In this document: one piece after another, positions 32,916 through 43,859 of the stretch
Layout of the letters: each line of letters begins with the position of its first letter
How positions within the stretch are numbered: the first letter of the stretch is position 1
DNA from: Kingdonia uniflora
Taxonomy: Eukaryota; Streptophyta; Magnoliopsida; Ranunculales; Circaeasteraceae
Assembly: GCA_014058105.1 (NCBI GenBank)
Contig: JACGCM010002789.1
Span: forward strand, 1-64,000
Direction: 5' to 3'
DNA length: 64,000 nt
The notes under the pieces: model-generated
What the model was told of the DNA's origin: nothing
The model's database searches: none
Seen by the model: only the letters and a program-made list of their open reading frames with translations
Made by a program: the position numbers and the translations under genes

Positions 32916-33711
32916 TGACACATGATTTCCCTCTATCCTCGAATATATCCTCAACACTACGAACCCAGAATACTCTACATACAGATATAAAAGGCAAACT
33001 AGACAAAAACAAACAGACAGAGATCAATAGACATACCTGTGTTAGCTGAAGAACAATCGAAATGGAAAGTCAGCTGGTACTCAGTAACAACCTCAGTAAC
33101 CTCTCTTAAGCTTCACGTAACAATGGTGTAAGTCCCTTTCTCTCACTCTCTAGTTTTGTCTGTGAACAGTACTTTGGTTATTTCCTTCACATATTTATAC
33201 CTCCTCATAACCGCAAAAATCCGCCTCGATTCTCCACACCGCCATCATTACCACAACCCCACTACCCTTGCTTTTTGGCTGAGACGTGATTTGATAATTT
33301 TACCCTCTTTCACCCCACGTATGTGTAACATGCTCACACTCACGAAATTTCAAAATCAAAAACAAGGTCGAACCTTCTGGTCCTCGATAGAAACTGTCAA
33401 GTCAGATCCTTACATCAAATCAACCCTTTTTTCTGTAATTCAAGGAAACATAATGATGACCTGCTGGCACTCTGTCCCAGGCATAGCGCCGTTTTGACAG
33501 ACCAGCTGTCTGGGCTGTCAGTCTGTCCAGTCAAATCCAACAGACCTTCGACTATATCATGCCTTGAATAATCGACCGCAGTTAAACCTTACATTCGACA
33601 TCAAAAGATGTCAAGCATTCGATTCACGTCGCATTTGACACTCAATAATATGACCGAACCTAAATCACCTTCAAATTCTATGCCTATCCTACTTACACAC
33701 AGTTCAGAATT
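32916..33711. other. Element Z spacer without recognisable gene
   Basis: This AT-rich internal sequence lies between the main antisense gene and short antisense ORF 2. It could hold an upstream exon or promoter of the main gene, but I see no convincing coding pattern. Confidence 0.5.
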
Positions 33712-33835
33712 TTACTTCGATAGTTCAAAATTTTACTTCGACATATCAGAATTATACTTCGAGAGATCATAATCTTACTTCGACAATTCAGAATTTTACT
33801 TGCACACAATGCATAATTATACTTTGACAGTTTTC
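33712..33835. repeat. Short minisatellite in element Z, about 22 bp unit
   Basis: Five to six imperfect copies of TTCAGAATTTTACTTCGACA occur in a row, with the first at 33712. It lies just upstream of (to the left of, in antisense orientation after) short antisense ORF 2. Confidence 0.8.
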
Positions 33836-33977
33836 TTATTAACTTCCAATGTCATTCCATAAGATCAGAACAGTACAAATAAGCAGAAAAATTCGAAATC
33901 TAATTTCATTCCATACCACCATATACAAACTACAGACAATCCTATTTAAACACCTAACAAAATAGTTGAAGAAGCCC

Positions 33978-34350
33978 CTATTTTTCCTCTGGACATTTCT
34001 TCTCACTCCTGGCCTCAGCAGCAGCATCTTCTTGGTCCACTATCTTCTCAGCAAATGACTCTAGCAGGGACAACCAGTGGCCTGGAAACGGTTCCATCAT
34101 CTGTACCACCCCCCACCAATATGCGAAGGGTATTCCAACAATGGACTCCCCGGGCTCAGCTTCAAACAAGTTCAGCATCTCTGAGTCCAGGTCGTGATCT
34201 CTGGCCAACCTCTACTTCAATTCCAATATCTTCTCCTGCACACGAAGAGCTTTCGCTGCCACTTGGTCCTAGTTCTTGGGCTTGGAAGCATCGCCTTTGT
34301 TTTGGGAAGAAGAGGAAGAGATTATACTCAGAGAAGAAGGAACAGACGAA
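33978..34350 (-). pseudogene. Short antisense ORF 2 of element Z
   Basis: From about 34350 a Ser-rich start leads through one stop to an open stretch at 33978-34208: DHDLDSEMLNLFEAEPGESI, FAYWWGVVQMMEPFPGHW and an acidic/charged end. Position matches X 13586-13859 and W 17757-18038, though sequence similarity is weak. The EPGE motif is shared with Z short ORF 1, suggesting the two short ORFs are related to each other. Confidence 0.5.
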
Positions 34351-34999
34351 TGAAATCCTCCCAGAAATAATATATTTATACTAAAAACCAAATACATTTA
34401 ACCCCTCCTTAATCAGAATCGCATTAATAGAAAGTCTTCAATTCTCCTCAAAAACTCAGCAGTCCAACCACTTCAACTCCCCAAACATAACCGTCTCATC
34501 AGAACGCGTATTCAACCCTCTTTCCCAAGGACTTACAGTCGAACCATCACTAGTCTCGAACCATCGATGCCTTTCTTTTTATACCCTCTAATAACCCCTA
34601 TGGTACAAACCTCGAGCATCAAGTATTCTGCAACAGTTATTCATTGTAACCGACTGACGACCTATTTCCTCAACCAGCACATTTCAACTCAAAGTTAATT
34701 TTTCCTCGAAGGTAACCATTTCTAGATATTAGCATTCGAGGACATATAGTCGATACCGTGCCTACAATCTATTCGCATATATGGTTTATCAGATAGAAAC
34801 ACAAAATTTTAGTAATGTTTGTTCTCATTACACCACTTCAAAATATAGAAACAGAGGAGATCTCCTAGTACAGTCACATAAAATTCTACAGAGACCAACA
34901 ACATCAAAAAAATTCAAAATACAACCCTACAAAAAAAAGAGAAAAACCCATCACCACCACCTCGCCACCACTTTAAGAAGAAGCCGTTCTATTTTCAGA

Positions 35000-35313
35000 C
35001 AGGCCAATTTTACTTGCCGAGCATTGTTCCTCCAACTGCTCTTCAGCCTGAACTAGACATTCTGTCAAATCCATCAAGTAGAGGTAACGTTCTTCAGCAG
35101 TAGTAAAATGAAACTTCATTATCTCTAGAAGTAAGAATAGAACTCCCCGCTGATGGGTTCCCCAGGCTCCAACTCTACCAGGTCAGGCATGTCCCAGTCG
35201 AGTTCATGGTCACCGAAAAATTTCAACTTCAGCTCTGCGGTCTTCCGCCCTATACGACGGTCTCTGGAAAATCCCATCCTCTGCTGGTAGCGAGTGTTAG
35301 GCGTGGTATCCAT
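35000..35313 (-). pseudogene. Short antisense ORF 1 of element Z
   Basis: ATG at 35313 begins MDTTPNTRYQQRMGFSRD. KLKFFGDHELDWDMP and EPGEPISGEFYSYF follow, then a frameshift and FHFTTAEERYLYLMDL and LEEQCSA-like sequence to about 35000. It aligns with the 100-codon ORFs of X (14710-15012) and W (16560-16862): FFGD, GEFY/EEFY and E-RW/RYLYL motifs are conserved. It starts about 265 bp inside the 3' LTR. Confidence 0.65.
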
Positions 35314-35561
35314 ATCATTTTTCAAGAAATGCAGAAGAAGGAAAAGAGAAATGTAAAGAAATGTAGAGTATACAGTGTTACTACCTTCATATCCCATACT
35401 TATAGCCCCATCTAACCTCATTTATTATTACATAACCACCAACATTCCTTAAATACCCTCCTTTATTACCTTTCATGAAAGGCCAACAATCAATTGTTCA
35501 ACTTTTGACTATAAACAGTTTTTCTCAGGAAATGCCTCTACACCTATTTTTGATACCCTTG

Positions 35562-35576
35562 CTGAGTGGGGGCGTA
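35562..35576 (+). other. Polypurine tract of element Z
   Basis: CTGAGTGGGGGCGTA directly precedes the 3' LTR start TGTAGTAGCC. Confidence 0.75.
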
Positions 35577-36319
35577 TGTAGTAGCCTAGTCGCAGCCTTC
35601 TACCCCAGTCAAATACTCGAAGGCTACCTCGACGCCTACTCGAGCACCTCGAAGCCCACTCAATCCATAAACAAGCCTTTCAAAGATTATCCGAAGACGA
35701 AGCCTCGACTCTAAAAAAGCTTCAAAGAGGAACTCTACATCACGTCAGAAACACTTTGACCATATCCTTACATGGTCGAAGTGTAATAGGGCAGACAGCC
35801 AGCTCATTGGATAAGACGGCGGCGTTGTTCATCCTTACAGCTACAGTGACAGACCCAACAATTGTTATAGTATTAGAGTACAGAAACAAACCAAACAACT
35901 ATTACAGTGATAGCTCTGATATTTCTGGCATTAATACCAACTCTGGGATACCCGCTTGATATCCGGATGGTACCCTTGTAATGGGACCTAACCTTGGTGA
36001 CTGACCCTTCCTATGTTCTATAAATAGGAGAGATGGGGAACCAAGGGGAGGTTACAAAATCTCTCCCCTGAGCCTTTACAGTTTACCTTCGATCACCTTG
36101 TAAAACCCAGTACTCGAACCTTTGACTACTCGACAATAATATAAATACTCTTTAAAATCTGTATCAGAGGGCGTAGAGCTTCACATTCTAGGCTTCCGCG
36201 CAAGTATATTGTCAATAGATTAATTAACCTATAGATTATATACTTGATTTCCTTTGATAAAGTATTAACCTCGTGGTGTAAGAGCCGATTTCCCCTTCTT
36301 AAGAAGATAGGCCCCTACA
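35577..36319 (+). repeat. 3' LTR of element Z
   Basis: 743 bp, TGTAGTAGCC...CCCCTACA. TATAAATAG at 36019-36027. Followed at once by the TSD GCTAC (36320-36324). Confidence 0.95.
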
Positions 36320-36960
36320 GCTACAATCGTAGAGATATAGTAGAGTCAGCCAAACCAAGTGTTATCCTTGATCTAGACGTTATAAACGATCCAAAAAAGT
36401 TGAAAAAGATGAAGACTAGTATTACATTTGCCTTATCTTTTGTTTGGTAGAGTCTTTGATATGAAACAGGTTTCTACACTTGCTGTAATTGCAGAGATTT
36501 AGTAGAGTCAACCAAGCCAAGTGTTATCCTTGATCTTGCCGTTATAAATGACCTAAACAAGTTTAACAAGATGAAGACTAGTATTACCTTTGCCTTATCT
36601 CTTGTTTGGTAGAGTCTTTGATATGAAACAAGTTTCTACACTTGCTATAATCGCAAGGATTTAGTAGAGTCAGCCAAACCAAGTGTTATCCTTGATCTAG
36701 TCATTATAAATGCCCTAAACAAGTTGAAAAAGATGAAGACTAGTATTACCTTTGCCTTATCACTTGTTTGGTAGAGTATTTGATATGAAACAAGTTTCTA
36801 CACTAGCTACAATCGCAGAGATTTAGTAGAGTCAGCCGAACCAAGTGTTAAGCTTGATTTAGCCGCTAAAAATGACCCAAACAAGTTAAAAAAGATGAAG
36901 GCTAGTATTATTTTTGCCGTATCTGATGTTTGGTAGAATCTACATAAGTAGAGAGATGTT
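36320..36960. repeat. Tandem repeats of element W, right portion, about 162 bp unit
   Basis: Four units carry TAGTAGAGTCAGCCAAACCA (near 36340, 36502, 36664 and 36826) and GAAGACTAGTATTACCTTTG. With 22915-23151 this makes one array of five to six units, split by Z. Confidence 0.93.
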
Positions 36961-37164
36961 TGTAACAAACTTGAAATTTTATTGATAAGTTCAGAATTTA
37001 CATTGGGTGGAGATGAAAATCTTACTTTTGAAATTAAAAAACAAAATAATAAAAGCGAAGAAAGGAAATAGAGTAGTAAGACGCTTAACGATAATACCGT
37101 TTCAGTCGCCTAGTATTCCAAGGATTCGAAATAGGGATTCCTTCTTCTATCATGAGATAATATG

Positions 37165-38260
37165 ATCCCAGGCCTGAGTGACCTGTGATAATGAATGGAC
37201 CCTCCCAATTGTCAGCTAATTTCTAGCGTGAAGCTCTTTACGATGTTGAGGAATTTCTCTGAGGACGAAATCTTTGATTTGGAAGGCACGGCTTCTGACT
37301 CGATTGTTGTATGACCTGGCAAGCATATGATGATATTGAACTAGGTTAGCGATGGCGCATTCACTAGTTTCATCTATCATAATGAGGCTGCAAGCCAACT
37401 CAAACTTATTTTCCTCGTCAGTTAGCTCGTGGTCACGAACTTGATGATGATATTCAGAAGGAATGACGCTCTCAGTCCCATAAGCAAGGAGGAATGGTGT
37501 ACACCCAGTTGATTGTCAAGGAGTGGTATGATAGGCCCATAGGACATGAGGCAGCTCATGAACCTAATTCCCTTTTTTCTATGAGTGAAGCCTTTTTTAA
37601 ATCTATCCACGATGGCTTTGTTGTTGATCTCGGCTTGGCCATTGCCTTGAGGATAGTAAGGATTGGATGGTGAGTGGATGATATTGTGGTGGTTTAGGAA
37701 GTTTATGAATTTCTCTCCCACAAATTGGGGCCCATTATCGAAATGAATTAGGTGGGGGTACCCAAACTGAGTGATTATGTGGTTCCAGATAAAAGAGATG
37801 ACCTCATCATCTCTAGTTCGACATAGTAGAACTGCTTCTACCCATTTTGCAAAATAATTGATAGCTACGAGTAGGTAACAACGGTTACTTGGAGAGTTAG
37901 GGAATTTGCCGACGGGATCTAGTGCCCATCATTTGAATTGCCAGAAAACCTTGCTTGCATGGAGCTCGAGCGTAGGGGCACGTATCATGTGTCCATGTCT
38001 TTGGCAGGTATCGCATCTACAGGAGCACTCCTCTACTTGCTTGCACATGCTAAGCCAGAATATACCTTATGTGATTGTTCTGTTTGCTAGTGATTGACCT
38101 GCGGTATAGGAGCTACAAGTCCCTTCATGTAATTTACAGAGTAATTCATCCGCTTTTGATTTGGAGAGGCACTTGAGGTAAGGCCCTGTGACAGAAAGGC
38201 GGTATAGTACACCATTTTGATTAATGTAGCGCCTTGAGTTGTTGATCAGCTGTCGGCGCT
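37165..38260 (-). pseudogene. Element W integrase
   Basis: The N-terminal zinc region reads LHEGTCSSYTAGQSL with CDTCQRHGHM. The core has WALDPVGKFPNSP, AINYFAKWVEAVLLCRTRDD, HFDNGPQFVGEKFINFL and YYPQGNGQAEINNKA. In the first catalytic block the residue following A is Asn in INYF where Z reads IDYF. The C-terminal part near 37165-37400 contains NLVQYHHMLARSYNNRVRSR. Four or more stops break it. Confidence 0.85.
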
Positions 38261-38399
38261 CCTTTGGATCTACTGGGAGTGGTCTGTTGCAATTGTTGTC
38301 GACACCGAGGTAGGCTAAGAATGGCTTTTGCCAATTGTCGTCTCCCCCTTTTATCGTCCACAGTGTTGATCGTGCACATAGAAATACGACCAATTCTGG

Positions 38400-39335
38400 G
38401 GGTTGAAATGATTTCGATTTGGAGATATCGAGCTTCTGTACCCAAGACCCCAGCTAGATATGCCAAGGAATCAGAGTATTTGTTCTCACCTTGAGGAAGA
38501 TAATTGAGATTTTCTTTCGCAAACTTGTTTATCCTATCTGCAATGAGGGTTGCATATTCGATCATCTTTCTATTCTTCTTGTATTGATCTTAGTAGTGGT
38601 AGATGATGAATAGTGAATCTGTGTAAACTTAGAGTTCAGGGACACCGAGCTCAAGAGAAAGGTCTAGTCCATGAATGAGAGCTTCATACACGATAACATT
38701 ATTTGAGGCTTCAAAATCCAAGCAGATTGATTTCTTAATTCTATCATTGGAAGGGGTAATTAAAACGATTCTGACTCATGACCTTGCGGATCCTGCTGAT
38801 CCATCTGTGGGAAGTTTCCACCCTGATGTAGTGATCCATTCAGCTCGGTCATCGAATGGCTTTGGGGGTAGATCCTCAGGTGTTTTTTCTATAAGATCAA
38901 GGTTGTACTCCTCCCACTCAAAATCTTCCACTGGAAAATCCATGAGAAAATTGGCAACAGCCTGACCTTTTTCAGAATAAAGTTGCTCGAACTTGATATC
39001 ATGTTCTCCCAAACTGACTAACCACTGCTGCACTCTTCTCAACTTTTCTTTCTTGGATAGGACTTCCCGAAGTGGGTAGTTTATCATGACTTTGGCTGAA
39101 TGAGCTTGGAAGTAGTGTTTGAGTTTCTGTGAAGTGTAAACAAGAGTGAGAAGAACTTTCTTAATGTTAGAGTACCTTGTTTCCGCTGGTGTGAGGGTCT
39201 TACTGATGAAGAAGACTGATTTCTCTATTTCCCCTTCTAGGCCAATGAGAACAAAGTTGAGGGAAGTATTTATAACTGCTTGGTAGATAATCAGTTCCTC
39301 ATTATCTACTGGGGTGCTCATTATGAAAGACCTCC
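38400..39335 (-). pseudogene. Element W RNase H 1 and second Tat-type RNase H
   Basis: The first RNase H is open over 38776-39321: STPVDNEELIIYQ, FFISKTLTPAETRYSNIKK, YFQAHSAKVMINYPL and LVSLGEHDIKFE. A linker (WEEYNLDLIEKTPEDLPP) leads to the second RNase H, WKLPTDGSAGS, interrupted at about 38780 by a frame change. It continues with YEALIHGLDLSLELG and VYTDSLFI. Both RNase H cores can be placed, so W has the Tat dual arrangement. Confidence 0.87.
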
Positions 39336-40260
39336 CTAAATAGGTTTTAAGATCCTAAAAAGCTGCTTCGCATCCAGTTGTCCATGTGACCTCTGTATTT
39401 GGCTGAACCTTACCTCGTTTGGTACAACCGCGGAGTAATAAGAACAACCAACGATAGCGGTCTGAAGAATTAGAAATGAAATGGTTGATCCGGGCAATCT
39501 TGTCGGCAAGATTCTAAACATCTTTTGTTGCTTTTGGAGAAGGCATGTTGAGGAGAGCCCGGATATGATCTGGATCGGCCTTAATCCCCTTCTTGCTGAT
39601 AAGGTGACCAAAAAATCTACTAAAATGGACCCCGAATTGACATTTATCAGGGTTGAAACGCATCCTATAAGATCGAAGAATGTTGAATATAGTGTTGAGA
39701 TCTGTGATGTGATTGACTGACTGTACGCTCTTACACATGAGATCGTCGATGTAGACTTCAACGACTTTCCCTATGCATGCCTTGAACATAGTAGTCATCA
39801 TCCGTTCATATGTAGCAACTATATTTTTGAGTCCGAAGGGCATGACATTGTAGCAATAAAGACCTCTTTCAGTGATGAAAGTTGTCTTTTCTTGATCTTC
39901 TTCAAGAAGTAGAATCTGATTGTACCCTGAAGCAACGTCCATCATAGATAGGAGATCATGGCCGGTTGTAGAATCGAGGATCTGATGAATGTTGGGAAGA
40001 GGGAAACTGTCCTTTGGAGTATGTTTGTTTAGATCGGTAAAATCTACGCAAACTTAGACTTTTCCATTCTTCTTTGGCACAACGACAATATTGGATATCC
40101 AGTCAGGATATTTGGCTTCTCGAATGAATTCCACCTTGATCAATTTCTTGATCTCGGTGTTAACTTTGTCTCAAAGGCGAGGTGATAGATGTCATTGTTT
40201 CTATTTAACCATTGTGGCATTGATATTTATGGCCAACTTGTGACATGCCTTGGTCGGATC
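39336..40260 (-). pseudogene. Element W reverse transcriptase (YIDD box kept)
   Basis: Right to left: FIREAKYPDWISNIVVVPKK, DSFPLPNIHQILDSTTGHDL, MMDVASGYNQILL, FITERGLYCYNVMPFGLKN and VYIDDLMCKSVQ. RSYRMRFNPDKCQFGV, GHLISKKGIKADPDHIRALL and the thumb follow to about 39340. The open stretch 39514-39945 is the longest RT piece. It makes cDNA in cytoplasmic particles in living relatives. The catalytic aspartates are intact; stops upstream and downstream disable it. Confidence 0.9.
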
Positions 40261-40479
40261 GACCCCAGGCATCTCTATGGAAGACCATGCAAAAATGTCT
40301 TGATTGAGCTGCATGAAGTGTATGAGAGAATCTTTTTCCTGTTGGCACAGTATAGTACCAATAAAAGTACCTAGGCCAGGTCCATCGAGGTTGATGTATT
40401 CAGTGGGCTCCTCCGTGGAAGATTGATCGTTGAGGTGATCAGCTTCCTGTAATTGTTATGCAGCCAATGTGTCGGAGGT

Positions 40480-41010
40480 ATCAAGGATAGCAGAGACGGT
40501 ATTTTTACAAGCCCAAGAGAGCTTCTGACTATATCTGATCTCATAAATACCATTTTCATGTTTGAATCGGAGTGCCTGATGATATGTGGAAGCGATTGCT
40601 TCCATGTTGTGAATCTAGCAGCGGCCCATAATCCTGAGATAACGAGATTTAACATTAATGACATAGAACATGACGTCGATGGTGGTTGATCCTACATTAA
40701 TAGTTAAGATTATCTCGCCTACTTGATCATCTCTAGAACTTTGAACCCACTGATATCGGTGTCGCTTTGAATAACTTGGTCAGTAAATCCCATCTGGTCG
40801 ATTGTGCTTTTAAACAAAATCTCAATACCGCCTCCAGTATCGATCATCATTGTGTGCATGACAAACTTTCTTATTTTCAGCATTATTACTAATGCATCAT
40901 GATGTGGAAATTTGACATGGCTGGTATCGCAATTTTTGAATGAAATTCCTAGCCGGCGATTACTCGACTCAGGGATAAGCTTGACTTCTTTGTCTTGAGG
41001 TGTGAGATCC
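40480..41010 (-). pseudogene. Element W protease region
   Basis: The motif MMIDTGGGIEILF is at about 40815-40850 (Asp-Thr-Gly at 40833-40841). Further left are FTDQVIQSDTDISG and a VISGLWAAARF stretch equivalent to YLGIMDRYW in Y. Frame changes and stops divide it. Confidence 0.75.
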
Positions 41011-41525
41011 CAGTATTCCGGTAGTCTCTTGCATTTTGATCTGTTGGTGATCTAATTGATTTCGATCATGTTGTTGTGGTGCATATGGTAAAGGTGCTTT
41101 TCCTCAGCTTGATCATTGACCTGAATAACTTCAAACTGCTTCCTATAACAGCCATCCTTGTACGACTTCAGATCGACAATGTACTCGAGCATCCGTCACT
41201 CTTTAAAAATATACTTGAGCAACCACTATAGAGCATAGAAATTGTCAGTAGTATGATGATATACCTTATGATACAGGCAATATGGTCGACTATCGTTTGG
41301 TTCCAATGGTTGAGAGACGCGGTAGAGTGTATCCTTCAATAGTAATGGAAAAATTGCAAAGATTCAGACGTTCAATTTTGGGAGGATGGGTTTGCTTGGT
41401 GGATCACCTCTCCAAGGGTAACTTGCGTTGCCCTTGGTGCGCTACTGATCTCTTTGTTCCTCCATGGGTTCACTGGCTCGATCTGTAGATTGGCCTTTGG
41501 TGGAGAGGACGGATTTAGTAGATTT

Positions 41526-42724
41526 TTATCGCTCGGACATCATCATCTCTAAGTCGACGTAACTGTTAACTTTGGTGATCATCTCCTCCAAGGTCACAGA
41601 CTTGTTAAGGAAGAGGTATTCTTTGGCCATGCAGTCGAGCCGGAGAGCATTGGTGAATGCAGTAACAACTATTTTATGATTGAGGTTATCCACTTTTTGT
41701 ACAAGCTCTAAGAATTTCTTTGAGAAATCTTCGAGCTTCTCTCCATATGATTGTTTAAGACCGATAAGAAAATACAAGTTCTCCTCTTTATCTCTGTTGT
41801 GAGCATACATCTTGATGAGCTGCTCTGCAGCTGATCGAATGTATAGATGAAGTCTTTAGAGAGAGAGTGGAATAATCGGAGTGGTTCCTCCAATAGACTT
41901 GTGGCAAACAGATGGCAGAGGATGTGGTTGAGATTGGAGTACAACCCTAATGAATTACAGTATTGTTGAATGTGCTCCTTTGGGTCAGTACCTTTGTATT
42001 TGCAAATTTTGGGAGTATGGAAACCTTTTGGTATCTCCATATCGAATAGTTCCATGGCAATCAGACTTCCTTGCATCTTTGTGGTATCGCCAGTAGTACC
42101 CAGAACCTGTGCTTCGATCAACTCCTTAATCCGATAGTCCATATGCTCTTTTATGATGTAATGATGTATCGGTTGAATTGCTGGACGAACTGGTTGTGGA
42201 TGATGAGTGCCCGTACCTTCATATAGGATATCTCGTGCTGGAACTTGATGTTGAGGTCGCTGCTCTTCCTCATGGCAGACAAAAATTTTGTAACCCCGAC
42301 TGACTTTAGACTGAACTTTACCCCCAAAATGTATGGAGGTTTGTGGTTCGCAGTATAGATTCTTGGACATAGCTTTATTGGCGGCACCCCGAGGTCCTAA
42401 CCTTTTCCTTGTAGAAATACGGGAGGTCTCTGGAAGCTGATCGTAACCTCTGGTTGGTGGAGCCTAATAAGTATTTTATAGAGCCTCCAGGGCAGTCTGT
42501 ATTGCTGTCATCTGATCTTCATGTCGTTTGAATGTTGCCAAATGGGCTTGTCGTTCAGCATCGAGCTCTTTGTCACAGAGGTCTCGATCCTTAATTTATT
42601 GAAGTTTGAGCTCGGTGCGTTTCTCCGCTTTGGCGTTGAGATTCGCCCGTAACTCTGCGAGTTGCTCTGACTCCATGGACGCTTCGAGATGAGTTCCTGC
42701 AGCCGGTCGTCTGGAAGTAACCAT
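41526..42724 (-). pseudogene. Element W gag
   Basis: ATG at 42724, about 55 bases from the PBS, starts MVTSRRPAAGTHLEASMESE, then a charged coiled coil (LNAKAEKRTELKLQ) with stops. The gag core runs from 41530 to about 42070: GTDPKEHIQQYCNSLGLYSN, HILCHLFATSL, LRLFHSLSKD, and after a frameshift YAHNRDKEENLYFLIGLKQS, GEKLEDFSKKFLELVQKVDN and EMITKVNSYVDLEMMM. The same order is seen in Y. Confidence 0.87.
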
Positions 42725-42778
42725 GACTGAAAGCTATAGTAAAAGACTACCTTAGAATATCGTGAACATGCAATCTTT

Positions 42779-42794
42779 CACACAGACGACGCCA
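42779..42794 (-). other. Primer-binding site of element W
   Basis: On the minus strand TGGCGTCGTCTGTGTG starts two bases after the LTR end. One C to T change from the X site in the first nine bases. Confidence 0.78.
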
Positions 42795-42796
42795 AA

Positions 42797-43423
42797 TGTA
42801 ATGGCCAAATTCTGTAAGCTCGAAATGGCTTTGGAATTCACTATTATACCAATGAACCTGTAACAATATTTTATTGGAAATTAAGAAAAGAAGCAGGTGA
42901 TTTTAGCGTAAAAAACTTATGAATAGGTAAAGAACTACGACCTCGTATGGAAGATTTTTGTTGAAAGTGTTTTTATTACTTGAGGTGGATATCTTATTAC
43001 AAGTGATCTCTAAAAATAGAAAATGCTTGAGTCTTGTAACTAAGATGCTTTGATGATTGATCGAGAATCTAGAATATGTAATTTCTAGGTGATCACTTAT
43101 ATAATTTTTCTGGTCCCTGTCTCGTCTGGAACTTCTTCCTTATATAGGCCTTCTCCGCAGCTCTTCATCATGCTAGAGCACATTCTCTGAACAATGTGGC
43201 TAATGGCAGTTGACTGAGTAACTGACGAGTTAATTAGAGACAAGCATTTTTGACTGGTTCAGGGTTTTCGGTTTAAGTTTGACCCACGTTCTTGACCAGC
43301 TTGCGGAGTATGTTGAAATATTGATTGGAGAAGTTATGTTGAAAAATGTGTGAGCCTGAGATAAAGGTTATTCGAACTGGTGATATCTCGATTACAAGTG
43401 AGCTCGAGGGATAGGTCCCTACA
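42797..43423 (-). repeat. 5' LTR of element W
   Basis: 627 bp, TGTAATGGCC...GGTCCCTACA on the plus strand. The minus-strand promoter box TATATAAGG is at about 43138-43146. TSD AGCAC follows at 43424-43428. Confidence 0.94.
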
Positions 43424-43793
43424 AGCACGACGAAGAACTGCAGAAGAGGCCTATATAGAGGAAAAGTTCCAGAAGTGAGAGGGACCAGAAAAAGATACGA
43501 GAAATCACTAAGAAGACTATATCCTTAGAGATTTTCAACACTCCAAACTTTTTATTCACAAGATCAAACATTTCTAAGTCTAGAAATAACTTGTAATAAA
43601 ATATCATCAGCCTCAAGCAATAAAAGTCACTATTAAAAAAACCCTCAACAAGAGGTCATGGTTTTTAACCTATTCATAGGTTTTTTATGCTAAATACATG
43701 TGTCATTTCTTGTTTGCTAGATTGTAATCACAGGTACATTGGTATGAGGACTAATTCCAGGCCACGTCGAGCTCACAGAATTAGGCCATTATA
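43424..43793 (+). repeat. 3' LTR of element X, second part
   Basis: This continues the LTR broken at 15601. It starts with the W target duplication AGCAC and carries the promoter box TATATAGAG at 43452-43460. It ends TTAGGCCATTATA (CCATTACA in the 5' LTR). The next five bases, GAGCT, are the X target duplication. Confidence 0.92.
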
Positions 43794-43859
43794 GAGCTGA
43801 TGGAATTGTCTGTAACTTCCTTATTATCTACTGGGGTGCTCAAGATGGGAGACTTCCCT

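Larger units (their letters stand above)
23152..36319 (+). mobile_element. Tat-lineage Ty3/gypsy element Z, complete but inactive
   Basis: Z is the innermost and best preserved element: LTRs 23152-23896 and 35577-36319 flanked by perfect TSD GCTAC (23147-23151 and 36320-36324). On the plus strand it has a PBS, gag, protease, RT, two RNase H domains and integrase up to about 29560, then 196-bp tandem repeats (29640-30290). Minus-strand genes (30655-35313) and a PPT follow. At 13.2 kb it falls in the usual size range of Tat elements. All ORFs carry stops or frameshifts, and RT lacks its catalytic YxDD box. Confidence 0.95.
36320..43423 (-). mobile_element. Tat-lineage element W, right arm (tandem repeats to 5' LTR)
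   Basis: This arm carries the rest of the tandem repeats, then on the minus strand integrase, two RNase H domains, RT, protease, gag, PBS and the 5' LTR (42797-43423). Gene order and content mirror Y at 43794-47558. The element is unable to move because each domain has stops or frame changes, although the RT YIDD and protease DTG motifs survive. Confidence 0.93.
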
